Assembly: GCA_017480785.1 (NCBI GenBank)
Contig: JAFURZ010000002.1
Coordinates: 112,738-176,737, forward strand
Reading direction: 5' to 3'
Source of the DNA: Bacteroidales bacterium
GTDB lineage: Bacteria > Bacteroidota > Bacteroidia > Bacteroidales > P3
DNA length: 64,000 bases
Under the pieces are notes generated by a model, which searched no databases, was not told the origin of the DNA, and was given only the letters and a program-made list of their open reading frames with translations. The position numbers and the translations under genes are program-made. Shown in pieces: positions 41,147-48,482 of this stretch (positions within the stretch are counted from its first letter, which is position 1; every line of letters starts with the position of its first letter).

Positions 41147-42454
41147 ATGAAGACCAAAGGATATGTACTCGGCCTGACCCTCATGCTGGGCCTGACAGGA
41201 TGCACCAAGGAGATTACGGCTCCGGCGGTGGAGCTGGATTTCGACCAGACCATCTACTCGTCTGTCACGGGCGACGCCACCATCATCGGGCGTGTCACCG
41301 ACGATGGGGGCGAGCTGTCCGACGCGGGCATCTGCTACATCAAGGCCACCAGCGGTGTGCCTGAGATGAACGACAATAAGCACAGCGTGGGTGCCAACAA
41401 GGAGATAAAGGTGGAGCTGACAGGCCTCAGCGCCGGCACCTACCGCGTGCGAGCCTACGCCACCAACCGCGTGGCCACGGCCTACAGCGACATCGGCGTG
41501 CTCACCATCACGGGCCCGTCCTATGCCCCCACGGTGGTGTGGAACACATCGAGCAGCAGCTACAATGCCTCGGCCGGCACGGCGTCGCTCTATGCCACGG
41601 TGACCAGCAACGGGGGCGCCGCCGTCACGTCGGCGGGCTTCTGCTACATCAAGGGCGACTCGGGCACCCCGACGACAGCGAATTCGCGCTGGGCGAGTTC
41701 CTCGCTCACCGATATCCATGTGGAGGTCAGCAACCTCACCTCGGGCACCTACCGCATGCGGCCCTACGCCACCAACAGCCAGGGCACGGGCTACGGCGAG
41801 GTGAGGACGATGACAATCGACCGCTCCGGCGGCACGCGCACCCTGAACGACTTCCTCGGCACCTGGTCGTGCCAGGCCACCGACTGGAGAAACAACAGCC
41901 TCTCGTGGTACGGCACCTCCATCACCTCGCTGAGTGGTAATCAGGTGTTGGTGGAAGGCCTCTACCGCAAGTCCAACGGCGGTCCTGCAGGGTCTTACTT
42001 CTATGCCGTGGGAGAATTCAATGCAACAAAGCAGTGCATCGTCTTGAAAGGAGGATATATTCTGACCGACCTCTCGGACTACACTTATCACTGGAACAGT
42101 GCACCCGACACCGTTTTGATAGCGACTTTCTATCCGATGTATGAGAACAGTGACGGCAGCTGGTACGCACTGAAGGATGCCAACGGGGGATACAATGGTG
42201 AGGCCTACCTGAAGTTCAACAGCGCCGGCAAGCTGGTCTTCGGCCCCTCCGACACCCCCAGCAGCGACGGACATTATGCGGATGGATACAGCTTCTACGA
42301 GTCCTATGCCGACACAGAGCAACCGCGCGGATGGGCCTCGTTTGTCATCACCAGTCTGACGATGACCAAGACCTCCTCCAAGGGAGGCGGCGGGCTGGAG
42401 GCGGTGGCGCCTCTGCCGGACCCCGACGGAGCACGACCTTTCAAGCAGCGTTAA
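41147..42454 (+). CDS. Lipoprotein with two fibronectin/Ig-like repeats
   Basis: A 435-residue lipoprotein (LTLMLGLTGC). Two homologous domains of about 85 residues occupy the first half: …SDAGICYIKATSGVPEMND…LSAGTYRVRAYATNRVATAYSD… and …TSAGFCYIKGDSGTPTTAN…LTSGTYRMRPYATNSQGTGYGE…. This is the pattern seen in Bacteroidota surface lipoproteins. The C-terminal 200 residues (TLNDFLGTWSCQATDWRNNS…) look lipocalin- or carbohydrate-like but are unassigned. It is the last gene before the repeat-rich gap at 42455-42936. Confidence 0.8.
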   Translation: MKTKGYVLGLTLMLGLTGCTKEITAPAVELDFDQTIYSSVTGDATIIGRVTDDGGELSDAGICYIKATSGVPEMNDNKHSVGANKEIKVELTGLSAGTYRVRAYATNRVATAYSDIGVLTITGPSYAPTVVWNTSSSSYNASAGTASLYATVTSNGGAAVTSAGFCYIKGDSGTPTTANSRWASSSLTDIHVEVSNLTSGTYRMRPYATNSQGTGYGEVRTMTIDRSGGTRTLNDFLGTWSCQATDWRNNSLSWYGTSITSLSGNQVLVEGLYRKSNGGPAGSYFYAVGEFNATKQCIVLKGGYILTDLSDYTYHWNSAPDTVLIATFYPMYENSDGSWYALKDANGGYNGEAYLKFNSAGKLVFGPSDTPSSDGHYADGYSFYESYADTEQPRGWASFVITSLTMTKTSSKGGGGLEAVAPLPDPDGARPFKQR

Positions 42455-42529
42455 TGATAGTGCGGGCGCCACTCCAGAGTGGCGCCCGCTGCTTTCTTAC
42501 TTCTGTGCTCACTCTGTGCACGTTCCATA

Positions 42530-42581
42530 CGAGTTCTTTAGGAGTTCTTTACGATTTTGTAAAGAACTCCTAAAGAACTCG
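42530..42581. repeat. Perfect 11-bp array fold-back
   Basis: CGAGTTCTTTA and GGAGTTCTTTA, a loop CGATTTTG, then TAAAGAACTCC and TAAAGAACTCG. There are two units per arm and 22-bp perfect arms. It is closely related in unit to the array at 62461-62523. Confidence 0.9.
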
Positions 42582-42628
42582 TGGCAAACCGATGTCGAAG
42601 ACAGAGCCCTGAAAGGGCGGCAATCGAT

Positions 42629-42778
42629 AGCCGTGGGCGTAAGCCCACGGAATCGGACAGTCAAATTGTTCTTCGAACCCACGGAGTGGGCGGCACTATA
42701 CGATGACAGATGTGCCGCCCACTCCGTGGGCTCATGGGATGATGACAACGTACTTTCCGTGGGCTTACGCCCACGGCT
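42629..42778. repeat. Nested REP-like cruciform
   Basis: The outer 23-bp arms (42629-42651 and 42756-42778; AGCCGTGGGCGTAAGCCCAC…) are perfect, and each is itself a hairpin. The inner 19-bp arms (42678-42696 and 42712-42730; CCCACGGAGTGGGCGGCAC) are also perfect. The flanking AGCCCTGAAAGGGC (42605-42618) is another small stem. Confidence 0.85.
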
Positions 42779-42936
42779 AACATATATCGCCCACGCCGTG
42801 GGCTATTCGGCCTAATTCGGGGGAATGCGGATAATCATATATTGTTTTTTTCATACGTCTGTGTTTAAATCAAATTTTTTTGTGTAAATTTGCAGTCTAT
42901 TATCTTAATTAATATAACGTATAACAAGTTGTAAAT

Positions 42937-43896
42937 ATGAACTTACCGAAACTACATTCTGTCACCAAGAAGATACTGGTGGCGCTGTTGGGTGGCTTTC
43001 TGCTGCTGTTCCTGCTCTTCCATGCCACGGCCAACCTTTTTGTGCTGCGTCACGACGACGGAGCCTGGTATTCGGCTTTCTGCCATTTCATGGGTGAAAA
43101 CTGGATTGTGAAGATATTCGAGGTCGTCCTGCTCGGCTGCCTCGCCCTGCACGTCGTCATCACCCTGTGGCTGGCGCTGACCAACCGCCTGGCGCGCCCT
43201 GTGCGCTACCATCAGTCGCAGCGTTCCACCACCCACACCACGTCGAAGCTGATGATGTGGACCGGCATCCTCATCTTCGCCTTCCTGGTGATGCACTTCT
43301 GCCAGTTCTACTTCGTGAAGATAGGCTGGGTGAAGGGCGAGTACATGGTGAAGACCGAGAAGCTGCAGAGCGACGAGCTGATGGGGGTGGTGCAATATGC
43401 CCAGAGCATGAACATGACGCCCGAGGAGTTCATCGGCGAGCTGGAGAACGAAGCCATGATGTATGCCGACGAGAACGGCGACGCCGGCGAGGTGACGCAA
43501 TACATCGACGGCTTGCGCGACAAGCTGGCCGTCCTCGACATCCTGCAGCGGGCGCAGGCCGAGGGCAACTTCAGCCAGGACGGTGCGTGGATACGCCACC
43601 TGACCTACGACGAGCGGCAGACGCTGAAGCACGTGATGCCCGAGAGCAAGCCCGAGCCCGACTTCTACTTCATGGTGCGCGAGCTGTTCCACAACCCGCT
43701 GATGGTGCTGCTCTACCTCATCGCCTTCGTGGCCCTGTTCATGCACATGCGCCACGCCTTCCCGTCGGCCTTCCAGACCCTCGGCCTGAACAACTACAAG
43801 TACAACAACATCATCGAGTGGTGCGGCCGCGCCTACGCCTGGCTCATCTGCCTGATGTTCACCGCCGTGCCGGTGCTGGTCTTCCTCGGATTATAG
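42937..43896 (+). CDS. sdhC: Succinate dehydrogenase/fumarate reductase cytochrome b subunit, enlarged
   Basis: The single membrane subunit (B-type, five helices) binding two haems b. Helices are at about 12-34, 57-80, 105-127, 252-272 and 293-318; candidate haem ligands are His29, His72, His120 and His270/273. The conserved DFYFMVRELFHNP and HAFPSAFQTLGLNN are present. The protein is 319 residues where the family is about 225: a hydrophilic insert of roughly 100 residues (about 131-238), rich in Asp/Glu and helical, lies between helices 3 and 4. It starts the sdhCAB operon. Fumarate reduction is the likely direction. Confidence 0.92.
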   Translation: MNLPKLHSVTKKILVALLGGFLLLFLLFHATANLFVLRHDDGAWYSAFCHFMGENWIVKIFEVVLLGCLALHVVITLWLALTNRLARPVRYHQSQRSTTHTTSKLMMWTGILIFAFLVMHFCQFYFVKIGWVKGEYMVKTEKLQSDELMGVVQYAQSMNMTPEEFIGELENEAMMYADENGDAGEVTQYIDGLRDKLAVLDILQRAQAEGNFSQDGAWIRHLTYDERQTLKHVMPESKPEPDFYFMVRELFHNPLMVLLYLIAFVALFMHMRHAFPSAFQTLGLNNYKYNNIIEWCGRAYAWLICLMFTAVPVLVFLGL

Positions 43897-43898
43897 GG

Positions 43899-44032
43899 GC
43901 CTCACCCCCCGACCCCCTCTCCGATTGGAGAGGGAAGAGTTAGAATGTTCAATGATAATGTATAATAGATAAAAACCGACAGCCATGGTGCCCACCCCCC
44001 CTCTCCAATCGGAGAGGGGTCGGGGGTGAGGC
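43899..44032. mobile_element. REP doublet between sdhC and sdhA
   Basis: A 134-bp element from GCCTCACCCCC to GGGGGTGAGGC, with two facing CTCTCCnAT..GGAGAG hairpins and an AT-rich core (AATGTTCAATGATAATGTAT). The related copy at 46017-46148 has the same orientation and core. It ends 9 bp before the sdhA ATG. Confidence 0.85.
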
Positions 44033-44040
44033 TGATTGAT

Positions 44041-46014
44041 ATGAAACTAGATTCCAAGATACCCGAAGGTCCGCTCAGTCAGAAATGGACCAATTACAAG
44101 GCCAGCCAGAAGCTGGTGAACCCCGCCAACAAGCGCAAACTCGACATCATCGTCGTCGGTACCGGCCTGGCCGGTGCCTCGGCCGCCGCCTCGCTCGGCG
44201 CCCTGGGCTTCCACGTCGACATCTTCTGCATCCAGGACTCGCCGCGCCGCGCCCACAGCATCGCCGCCCAGGGCGGCATCAACGCTGCCAAGAACTACCA
44301 GAACGACGGCGACAGCGTGGAGCGCCTCTTCAAGGACACCATCAAGGGCGGCGACTACCGTGCCCGCGAGGCCAACGTCTACCGCTTGGCCGAGGTCAGC
44401 GGCGACATCATCGACCAGTGCGTGGCGCAGGGCGTGCCCTTCGCCCGCGACTATAGCGGCCTGCTCGACAACCGTTCGTTCGGCGGCGCGCAGGTGAGCC
44501 GCACCTTCTATGCCCGCGGCCAGACGGGCCAGCAGCTGCTGCTGGGTGCCTACGGTGCCCTGAGCCGCGAGATTGCCCGCGGCACCGTGGTGCTGCACGA
44601 GCGGCACGAGATGATGGACCTCGTGGTGGTGCCCGACCAGGACGGCAAGCCCCGCGCCCGCGGCATCATCGCCCGCAACCTGGTGACCGGCGAGCTGGAG
44701 CGCTACGCCGCCCACGCCGTCGTGGTGGCCTCGGGTGGCTACGGCAACGTATATTATCTGAGCACCAACGCCATGAACAGCAACGGCTCGGCGGCCTGGG
44801 TGTGCCATCGCCGCGGCGCCGCCTTCGCCAATCCCTGCTACGTGCAGATACACCCCACCTGCATCCCCGTGCACGGCGACTACCAGAGCAAGCTCACGCT
44901 GATGAGCGAAAGTCTCCGCAACGACGGCCGCATCTGGGTGCCCAAGAAGAAAGAGGACGCCGAGGCCATCCGCCGCGGCGAGAAAGGACCCCTGGACATC
45001 CCCGACGAAGACCGCGACTACTACCTGGAGCGCCGCTATCCCGCCTTCGGCAACCTGGTGCCGCGCGACGTCGCCAGCCGTGCCGCCAAGGAGCGCTGCG
45101 ATGCCGGCTACGGCGTGGGCCCCACGGGCCTGGCAGTCTACCTCGACTTCGCCGACGCCATCAAGCGCCTGGGCCGCGACGTCGTGGAGCAGAAGTACGG
45201 CAACCTCTTCCAGATGTACTACAAGATTGTCGACACCGACCCCTACAAGGAGCCGATGATGATATACCCCGCCATCCACTACACCATGGGCGGCCTGTGG
45301 GTCGACTACGAGTTGCAGACCACCATCCCCGGCCTCTTCGCCGCGGGCGAGGCCAACTTCAGCGACCATGGCGCCAACCGACTCGGCGCCTCGGCCCTCA
45401 TGCAGGGTCTGGCCGACGGCTACTTCGTCCTGCCCTACACGCTGCAGAACTACCTGGCCGACCAAATCTACGTCGGTAAAATCAAAGCCGAAGGCCCCGA
45501 GTTCGACGAGGCCGAAGCCAATGTGCGCGCCCGCCTCGATGGCCTGATGGATATCAGCCACAGCGCATCGGACGTCAGTCCGATGCATAGCGTCGACCAC
45601 TACCACAAGGCCCTCGGCCGCGTTATGTGGGAATACTGTGGCATGGCCCGTAGCAAGGAGAGTCTCGCCACCGCCGCCGAGAAGATTGCCGAGTTGGAAG
45701 CCGACTTCTACCAGCATGTCTTCATTCCCGGCAAGGCCGCCGAGATGAACCCAGAGCTGGAGAAGGCCTACCGCCTGGCCGACTACTTCGAGCTGGCACG
45801 CCTCATCGTGGCCGACGCCACGCAGCGCGAAGAGAGCTGCGGCGGCCACTTCCGCATCGAGCACCAGACCGAGGACGGCGAGACCCTGCGCGACGACGAG
45901 CACTTCATGTTCGTCGCCGCCTGGGAGTACCAAGGCCACGACCAGCCCGAGAAGATGTACAAGGAAGACCTCAACTACGAGCATATACAGATTGTGAAGA
46001 GAAACTACAAATAA
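44041..46014 (+). CDS. sdhA: Succinate dehydrogenase/fumarate reductase flavoprotein subunit
   Basis: The catalytic subunit with covalent FAD, interconverting fumarate and succinate. The 657-residue protein starts [20 protein letters not shown] and has the FAD motif [21 protein letters not shown], the flavinylated His region [37 protein letters not shown], the active-site region [16 protein letters not shown] and [24 protein letters not shown]. These are features of the B-type Bacteroidota enzyme. The ATG at 44041 is preferred to 44026, which lies inside the REP element. Confidence 0.96.
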   Translation: MKLDSKIPEGPLSQKWTNYKASQKLVNPANKRKLDIIVVGTGLAGASAAASLGALGFHVDIFCIQDSPRRAHSIAAQGGINAAKNYQNDGDSVERLFKDTIKGGDYRAREANVYRLAEVSGDIIDQCVAQGVPFARDYSGLLDNRSFGGAQVSRTFYARGQTGQQLLLGAYGALSREIARGTVVLHERHEMMDLVVVPDQDGKPRARGIIARNLVTGELERYAAHAVVVASGGYGNVYYLSTNAMNSNGSAAWVCHRRGAAFANPCYVQIHPTCIPVHGDYQSKLTLMSESLRNDGRIWVPKKKEDAEAIRRGEKGPLDIPDEDRDYYLERRYPAFGNLVPRDVASRAAKERCDAGYGVGPTGLAVYLDFADAIKRLGRDVVEQKYGNLFQMYYKIVDTDPYKEPMMIYPAIHYTMGGLWVDYELQTTIPGLFAAGEANFSDHGANRLGASALMQGLADGYFVLPYTLQNYLADQIYVGKIKAEGPEFDEAEANVRARLDGLMDISHSASDVSPMHSVDHYHKALGRVMWEYCGMARSKESLATAAEKIAELEADFYQHVFIPGKAAEMNPELEKAYRLADYFELARLIVADATQREESCGGHFRIEHQTEDGETLRDDEHFMFVAAWEYQGHDQPEKMYKEDLNYEHIQIVKRNYK

Positions 46015-46016
46015 GG

Positions 46017-46148
46017 GCCTCACCCCCGGCCCCCTCTCCGATTGGAGAGGGGGAGAATAGAATGTTCAATGACAATGTATAACAAATAAAAACCGACAGC
46101 CATGGTACCCACTCCCCTCTCCAATAGGAGAGGGGCAGGGGGTGAGGC
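46017..46148. mobile_element. REP doublet between sdhA and sdhB
   Basis: A 132-bp element with the same ends, hairpins and core as 43899-44032, in the same orientation. It begins 2 bp after the sdhA stop and ends 11 bp before the sdhB ATG. Confidence 0.85.
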
Positions 46149-46159
46149 TGATAAACAAT

Positions 46160-46918
46160 ATGAAATTCACCCTCCATATCTGGCGCCAGGAGAACGCCCG
46201 CGCCAAAGGGCACTTCGAGACCTACGAGATCGACAACATCAGCGCCGACTGCTCGTTCCTCGAGATGCTTGACCAGCTCAACGAGAAGCTGGTCAATGAC
46301 CATATCACCCATCCCGTCTGCTTCGACAACGACTGCCGCGAGGGCATCTGCGGCATGTGCGGCCTATACATCAACGGCCGTCCGCACGGCAACGACGACG
46401 GCGTGACCACCTGCCAGCTCCACATGCGCCACTTCCACGACGGCGACGAGATATGGGTGGAGCCCTGGCGCGCCAAAGCTTTCCCGATTATCCGCGACCT
46501 CGTGGTGGACCGCACGGCCTTCGACAAGATTATCCAGGCCGGCGGCTACATCAGCGCCACCACCGGTGGCGTGCCCGACGCCAACAACATCCTCGTGCCG
46601 AAACACATTGCCGACCAGGCCATGGATGCCGCCGCCTGCATCGGCTGCGGTGCCTGCGTGGCGGCCTGCAAGAATGCCAGCGCCATGCTCTTCGTCGGCG
46701 CCAAGGTGAGCCACCTCAACCTCCTGCCGCAGGGCCATCCCGAGGCGATGGACCGTGCGCGCAAGATGATTGTCAAGATGGACGAGCTGGGCTTCGGCGG
46801 CTGCACCAACACCTACGCCTGCGAAGCCGAGTGCCCCAAGCAAATCAAGCGCCAGAACATCGCCCGCCTGAACCGCGCCTGGATCGGTCAGGCCTTCGGC
46901 CGCGACCGGAACAACTAA
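46160..46918 (+). CDS. sdhB: Succinate dehydrogenase/fumarate reductase iron-sulfur subunit
   Basis: Carries electrons between flavin and haem. The 252-residue protein starts [20 protein letters not shown]. It has the [2Fe-2S] site [19 protein letters not shown] followed by TTCQLHM, and the two ferredoxin-type clusters [15 protein letters not shown] and [17 protein letters not shown]. Spacing and length are normal for the B-type enzyme. The ATG at 46160 is used because the upstream ATG (46142) lies in the REP element. It is the last gene of the operon. Confidence 0.96.
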   Translation: MKFTLHIWRQENARAKGHFETYEIDNISADCSFLEMLDQLNEKLVNDHITHPVCFDNDCREGICGMCGLYINGRPHGNDDGVTTCQLHMRHFHDGDEIWVEPWRAKAFPIIRDLVVDRTAFDKIIQAGGYISATTGGVPDANNILVPKHIADQAMDAAACIGCGACVAACKNASAMLFVGAKVSHLNLLPQGHPEAMDRARKMIVKMDELGFGGCTNTYACEAECPKQIKRQNIARLNRAWIGQAFGRDRNN

Positions 46919-46989
46919 AGAGCCCCGTAAGGGCGACAGAACTTAGCCGTGGGCGTTAGTCCACGGAAACGAAGTTAGCAATTGATTTT

Positions 46990-47040
46990 GAGCCCCGTAG
47001 GGACGACACAAAGACCTGCAGTGTCGCCCCGTCGGGGCTC
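46990..47040. repeat. REP-like hairpin after sdhB
   Basis: GAGCCCCGTAGGGACGACAC (46990-47009) faces GTGTCGCCCCGTCGGGGCTC (47021-47040). It is preceded by AGCCGTGGGCGTTAGTCCACGG, a word also found in the 42.6-kb element. It may also terminate the sdh transcript. Confidence 0.7.
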
Positions 47041-47115
47041 GATTTGTATCAGTCCATTTCTTACCGAGGGGCGGCTATCTGCCGTCGTTCCCTCCGGGGA
47101 CTTACGGGATATGGT

Positions 47116-47274
47116 TTATTTTTCAATCACCACAATGTTGTTTTTCGGGTCGGGCTGACCGATGGAGATGATGGAGTAGCCCTCGCTTTCAAACGAGTAG
47201 TCGGTGTGGCTGTCGATTTCCCAGGCGTAGGCGCTTTCGGGCTCGTACCACACGCTGTCCTCGTTGTCCTTCAT
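47116..47274 (-). pseudogene. Short reading frame, probable gene fragment
   Basis: 52 codons from an ATG at 47274: MKDNEDSVWYEPESAYAWEI…SISIG-type end GYSIISIGQPDPKNNIVVIEK. No family is recognised and there is no RBS or promoter. The frame is open for nine more codons upstream without a start. It could be a small gene but is more likely the 3' end of a lost gene. Confidence 0.3.
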
Positions 47275-47385
47275 CCGATTCTGATGCCTTTCATTACATT
47301 GTTGTTACCGAATAAAAAAAAACTATGTCCTTACACTTGAATTGACGCACAAAAGGACCAAATCTTACAGGTGGTAATCGTTTTA

Positions 47386-47706
47386 TTATTCCTGCAGGCG
47401 GGAGAACATTCTGTAGTAGGCACCGTCGTAGAGCGCAATCGTGTTGTTGCTGGCGTTGTAGGAGAAGTTGAACGTCTCGGTTTGGCCACCTTCGCTAATA
47501 GTGATTGTACCGTTAGGCGTGGAGTAGGTGTAGGTGAACGGGTAGCTCTCGTCCTCGTTCTGCGTGGCCGTCACATACTTGTACTCCATGCGTCCTGTCG
47601 TCTCGGTCTCGAACCTGATAATGTTGGTCTCGACCGATTCGTGCAGGTTGCCGTACTCGTCTTCGTAGGTGTCGTTTTCCTCGTTAATCCACGCGGTGCG
47701 GTACAC
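47386..47706 (-). pseudogene. C-terminal fragment of a secreted or lipoprotein-like protein
   Basis: About 107 codons reading …YRTAWINEENDTYEDEYGNL…, EYKYVTATQNEDESYPFTYT, YSTPNGTITISEGGQTETFN, ALYDGAYYRMFSRLQE. The beta-strand pattern resembles the end of a lipocalin-like or DUF-type lipoprotein. The frame opens upstream with a stop at 47749 and no usable ATG or signal peptide, so the 5' end is missing. Confidence 0.4.
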
Positions 47707-47849
47707 CTCGCTTACCGGATTGGCAGGGTGCCCGGGATTGGGGGAAACTTAAAACCGGTAGTTTACTTCCGAATTTAATGAAAAAATAAGGAGTATAGTC
47801 ACGAAATTCGACCATCTTCTTCATCATCAGCGGCTCCAGTTCGAGGAAA

Positions 47850-48115
47850 CTCAAACGTTCGGGGGCCAATACCCTCGGTGGACGTGCCATCCCGGAGACG
47901 CTCTATCCGCTTGTGTGGCCCGAGGTGACCGACTTCCAGATTGACCGTGCCGTGCGGAACGGCATGCTGCCGCGTCACTACGTGGTCGGGAGGAGCATCT
48001 CGACAGCCGTCTGATTCTCGTTTCCCTCGACCCCGTCACCCGCCGTTCGGGCGACGTGGAACTCATCTATGTCACAGACTTTTTCCGGATGTTTTGGGGC
48101 GGAGAAATATTCTAA
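47850..48115 (+). pseudogene. Frameshifted gene debris
   Basis: Two plus-strand pieces in different frames look coding: LGGRAIPETLYPLVWPEVTD with FQIDRAVRNGMLPRHYVVGR to about 48013, then LDSRLILVSLDPVTRRSGDV, ELIYVTDFFRMFWGGEIF and a stop at 48115. No start is present. The parent family is not recognised. Confidence 0.35.
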
Positions 48116-48249
48116 AGTTACATCAATGTTCTTAAGTGCAGGAAGGTATGTTCCAATAAGGAACGCAACTTTTTGAGTGAGGAACAAGGTTGTAAAAGGA
48201 GTTATATCCGGCAATGTAAGAGAGGGGAAACACTTCCGTCCCCCTACAT

Positions 48250-48336
48250 CCTCTGCCATTTTAACGGTAGTATTACGCTAGTATTACGGTAGTATTACGC
48301 TTTAAAAGCGTAATACTACCGTTAAAATGGCAGAGG
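48250..48336. repeat. 11-bp array inside a 16-bp inverted repeat
   Basis: Outer perfect 16-bp arms CCTCTGCCATTTTAAC (48250-48265) and its complement (48321-48336). Inside are GGTAGTATTAC, GCTAGTATTAC, GGTAGTATTAC, a palindromic 11-bp centre GCTTTAAAAGC (48299-48309) and one inverted unit GTAATACTACC. The arm counts are 3 versus 1. The unit recurs at 1510-1531. Confidence 0.9.
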
Positions 48337-48482
48337 AAACCCTGCTCGATTCGTTTGAACGTGGATTGCCGGGAATGGGCTGTTGATTGTCCGTTAATTG
48401 TTGTGTGACAGACGACTTTCTTCCTGTCACTACGCAGATGGCGTGGCAAGTGCTTTTCTTATAAGTCAGCTACTCGCCTATG

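Larger units (their letters stand above)
42455..42936. other. Repeat-rich gap before sdhC
   Basis: Contains a perfect 11-bp array fold-back (42530-42581), a nested REP-like element (42629-42778) and, near 42885-42892, a TAAATTTG box that may be the sdhC -7 element (no good TTTG at 19-21 bp). A reading frame across 42516-42815 is only repeat sequence. Confidence 0.6.
46919..48482. other. Decayed, repeat-rich region between sdhB and the restriction system
   Basis: About 1.56 kb with no intact gene. In order: a REP-like element (46917-47040), a short reverse-strand frame (47116-47274), a reverse-strand fragment without its start (47386-47706), plus-strand gene debris (about 47850-48115) and an 11-bp array (48250-48336). 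It reads as a graveyard or integration hot spot bordering the type III restriction-modification genes. Confidence 0.65.

Noticed and set aside
42516-42815. 99-codon frame upstream of sdhC
   Set aside because: Entirely composed of the 11-bp array and the nested palindromic repeat.
44047-46023. 658-codon minus-strand frame opposite sdhA
   Set aside because: A long antisense frame caused by codon bias; sdhA is intact on the plus strand and the antisense product is low-complexity.
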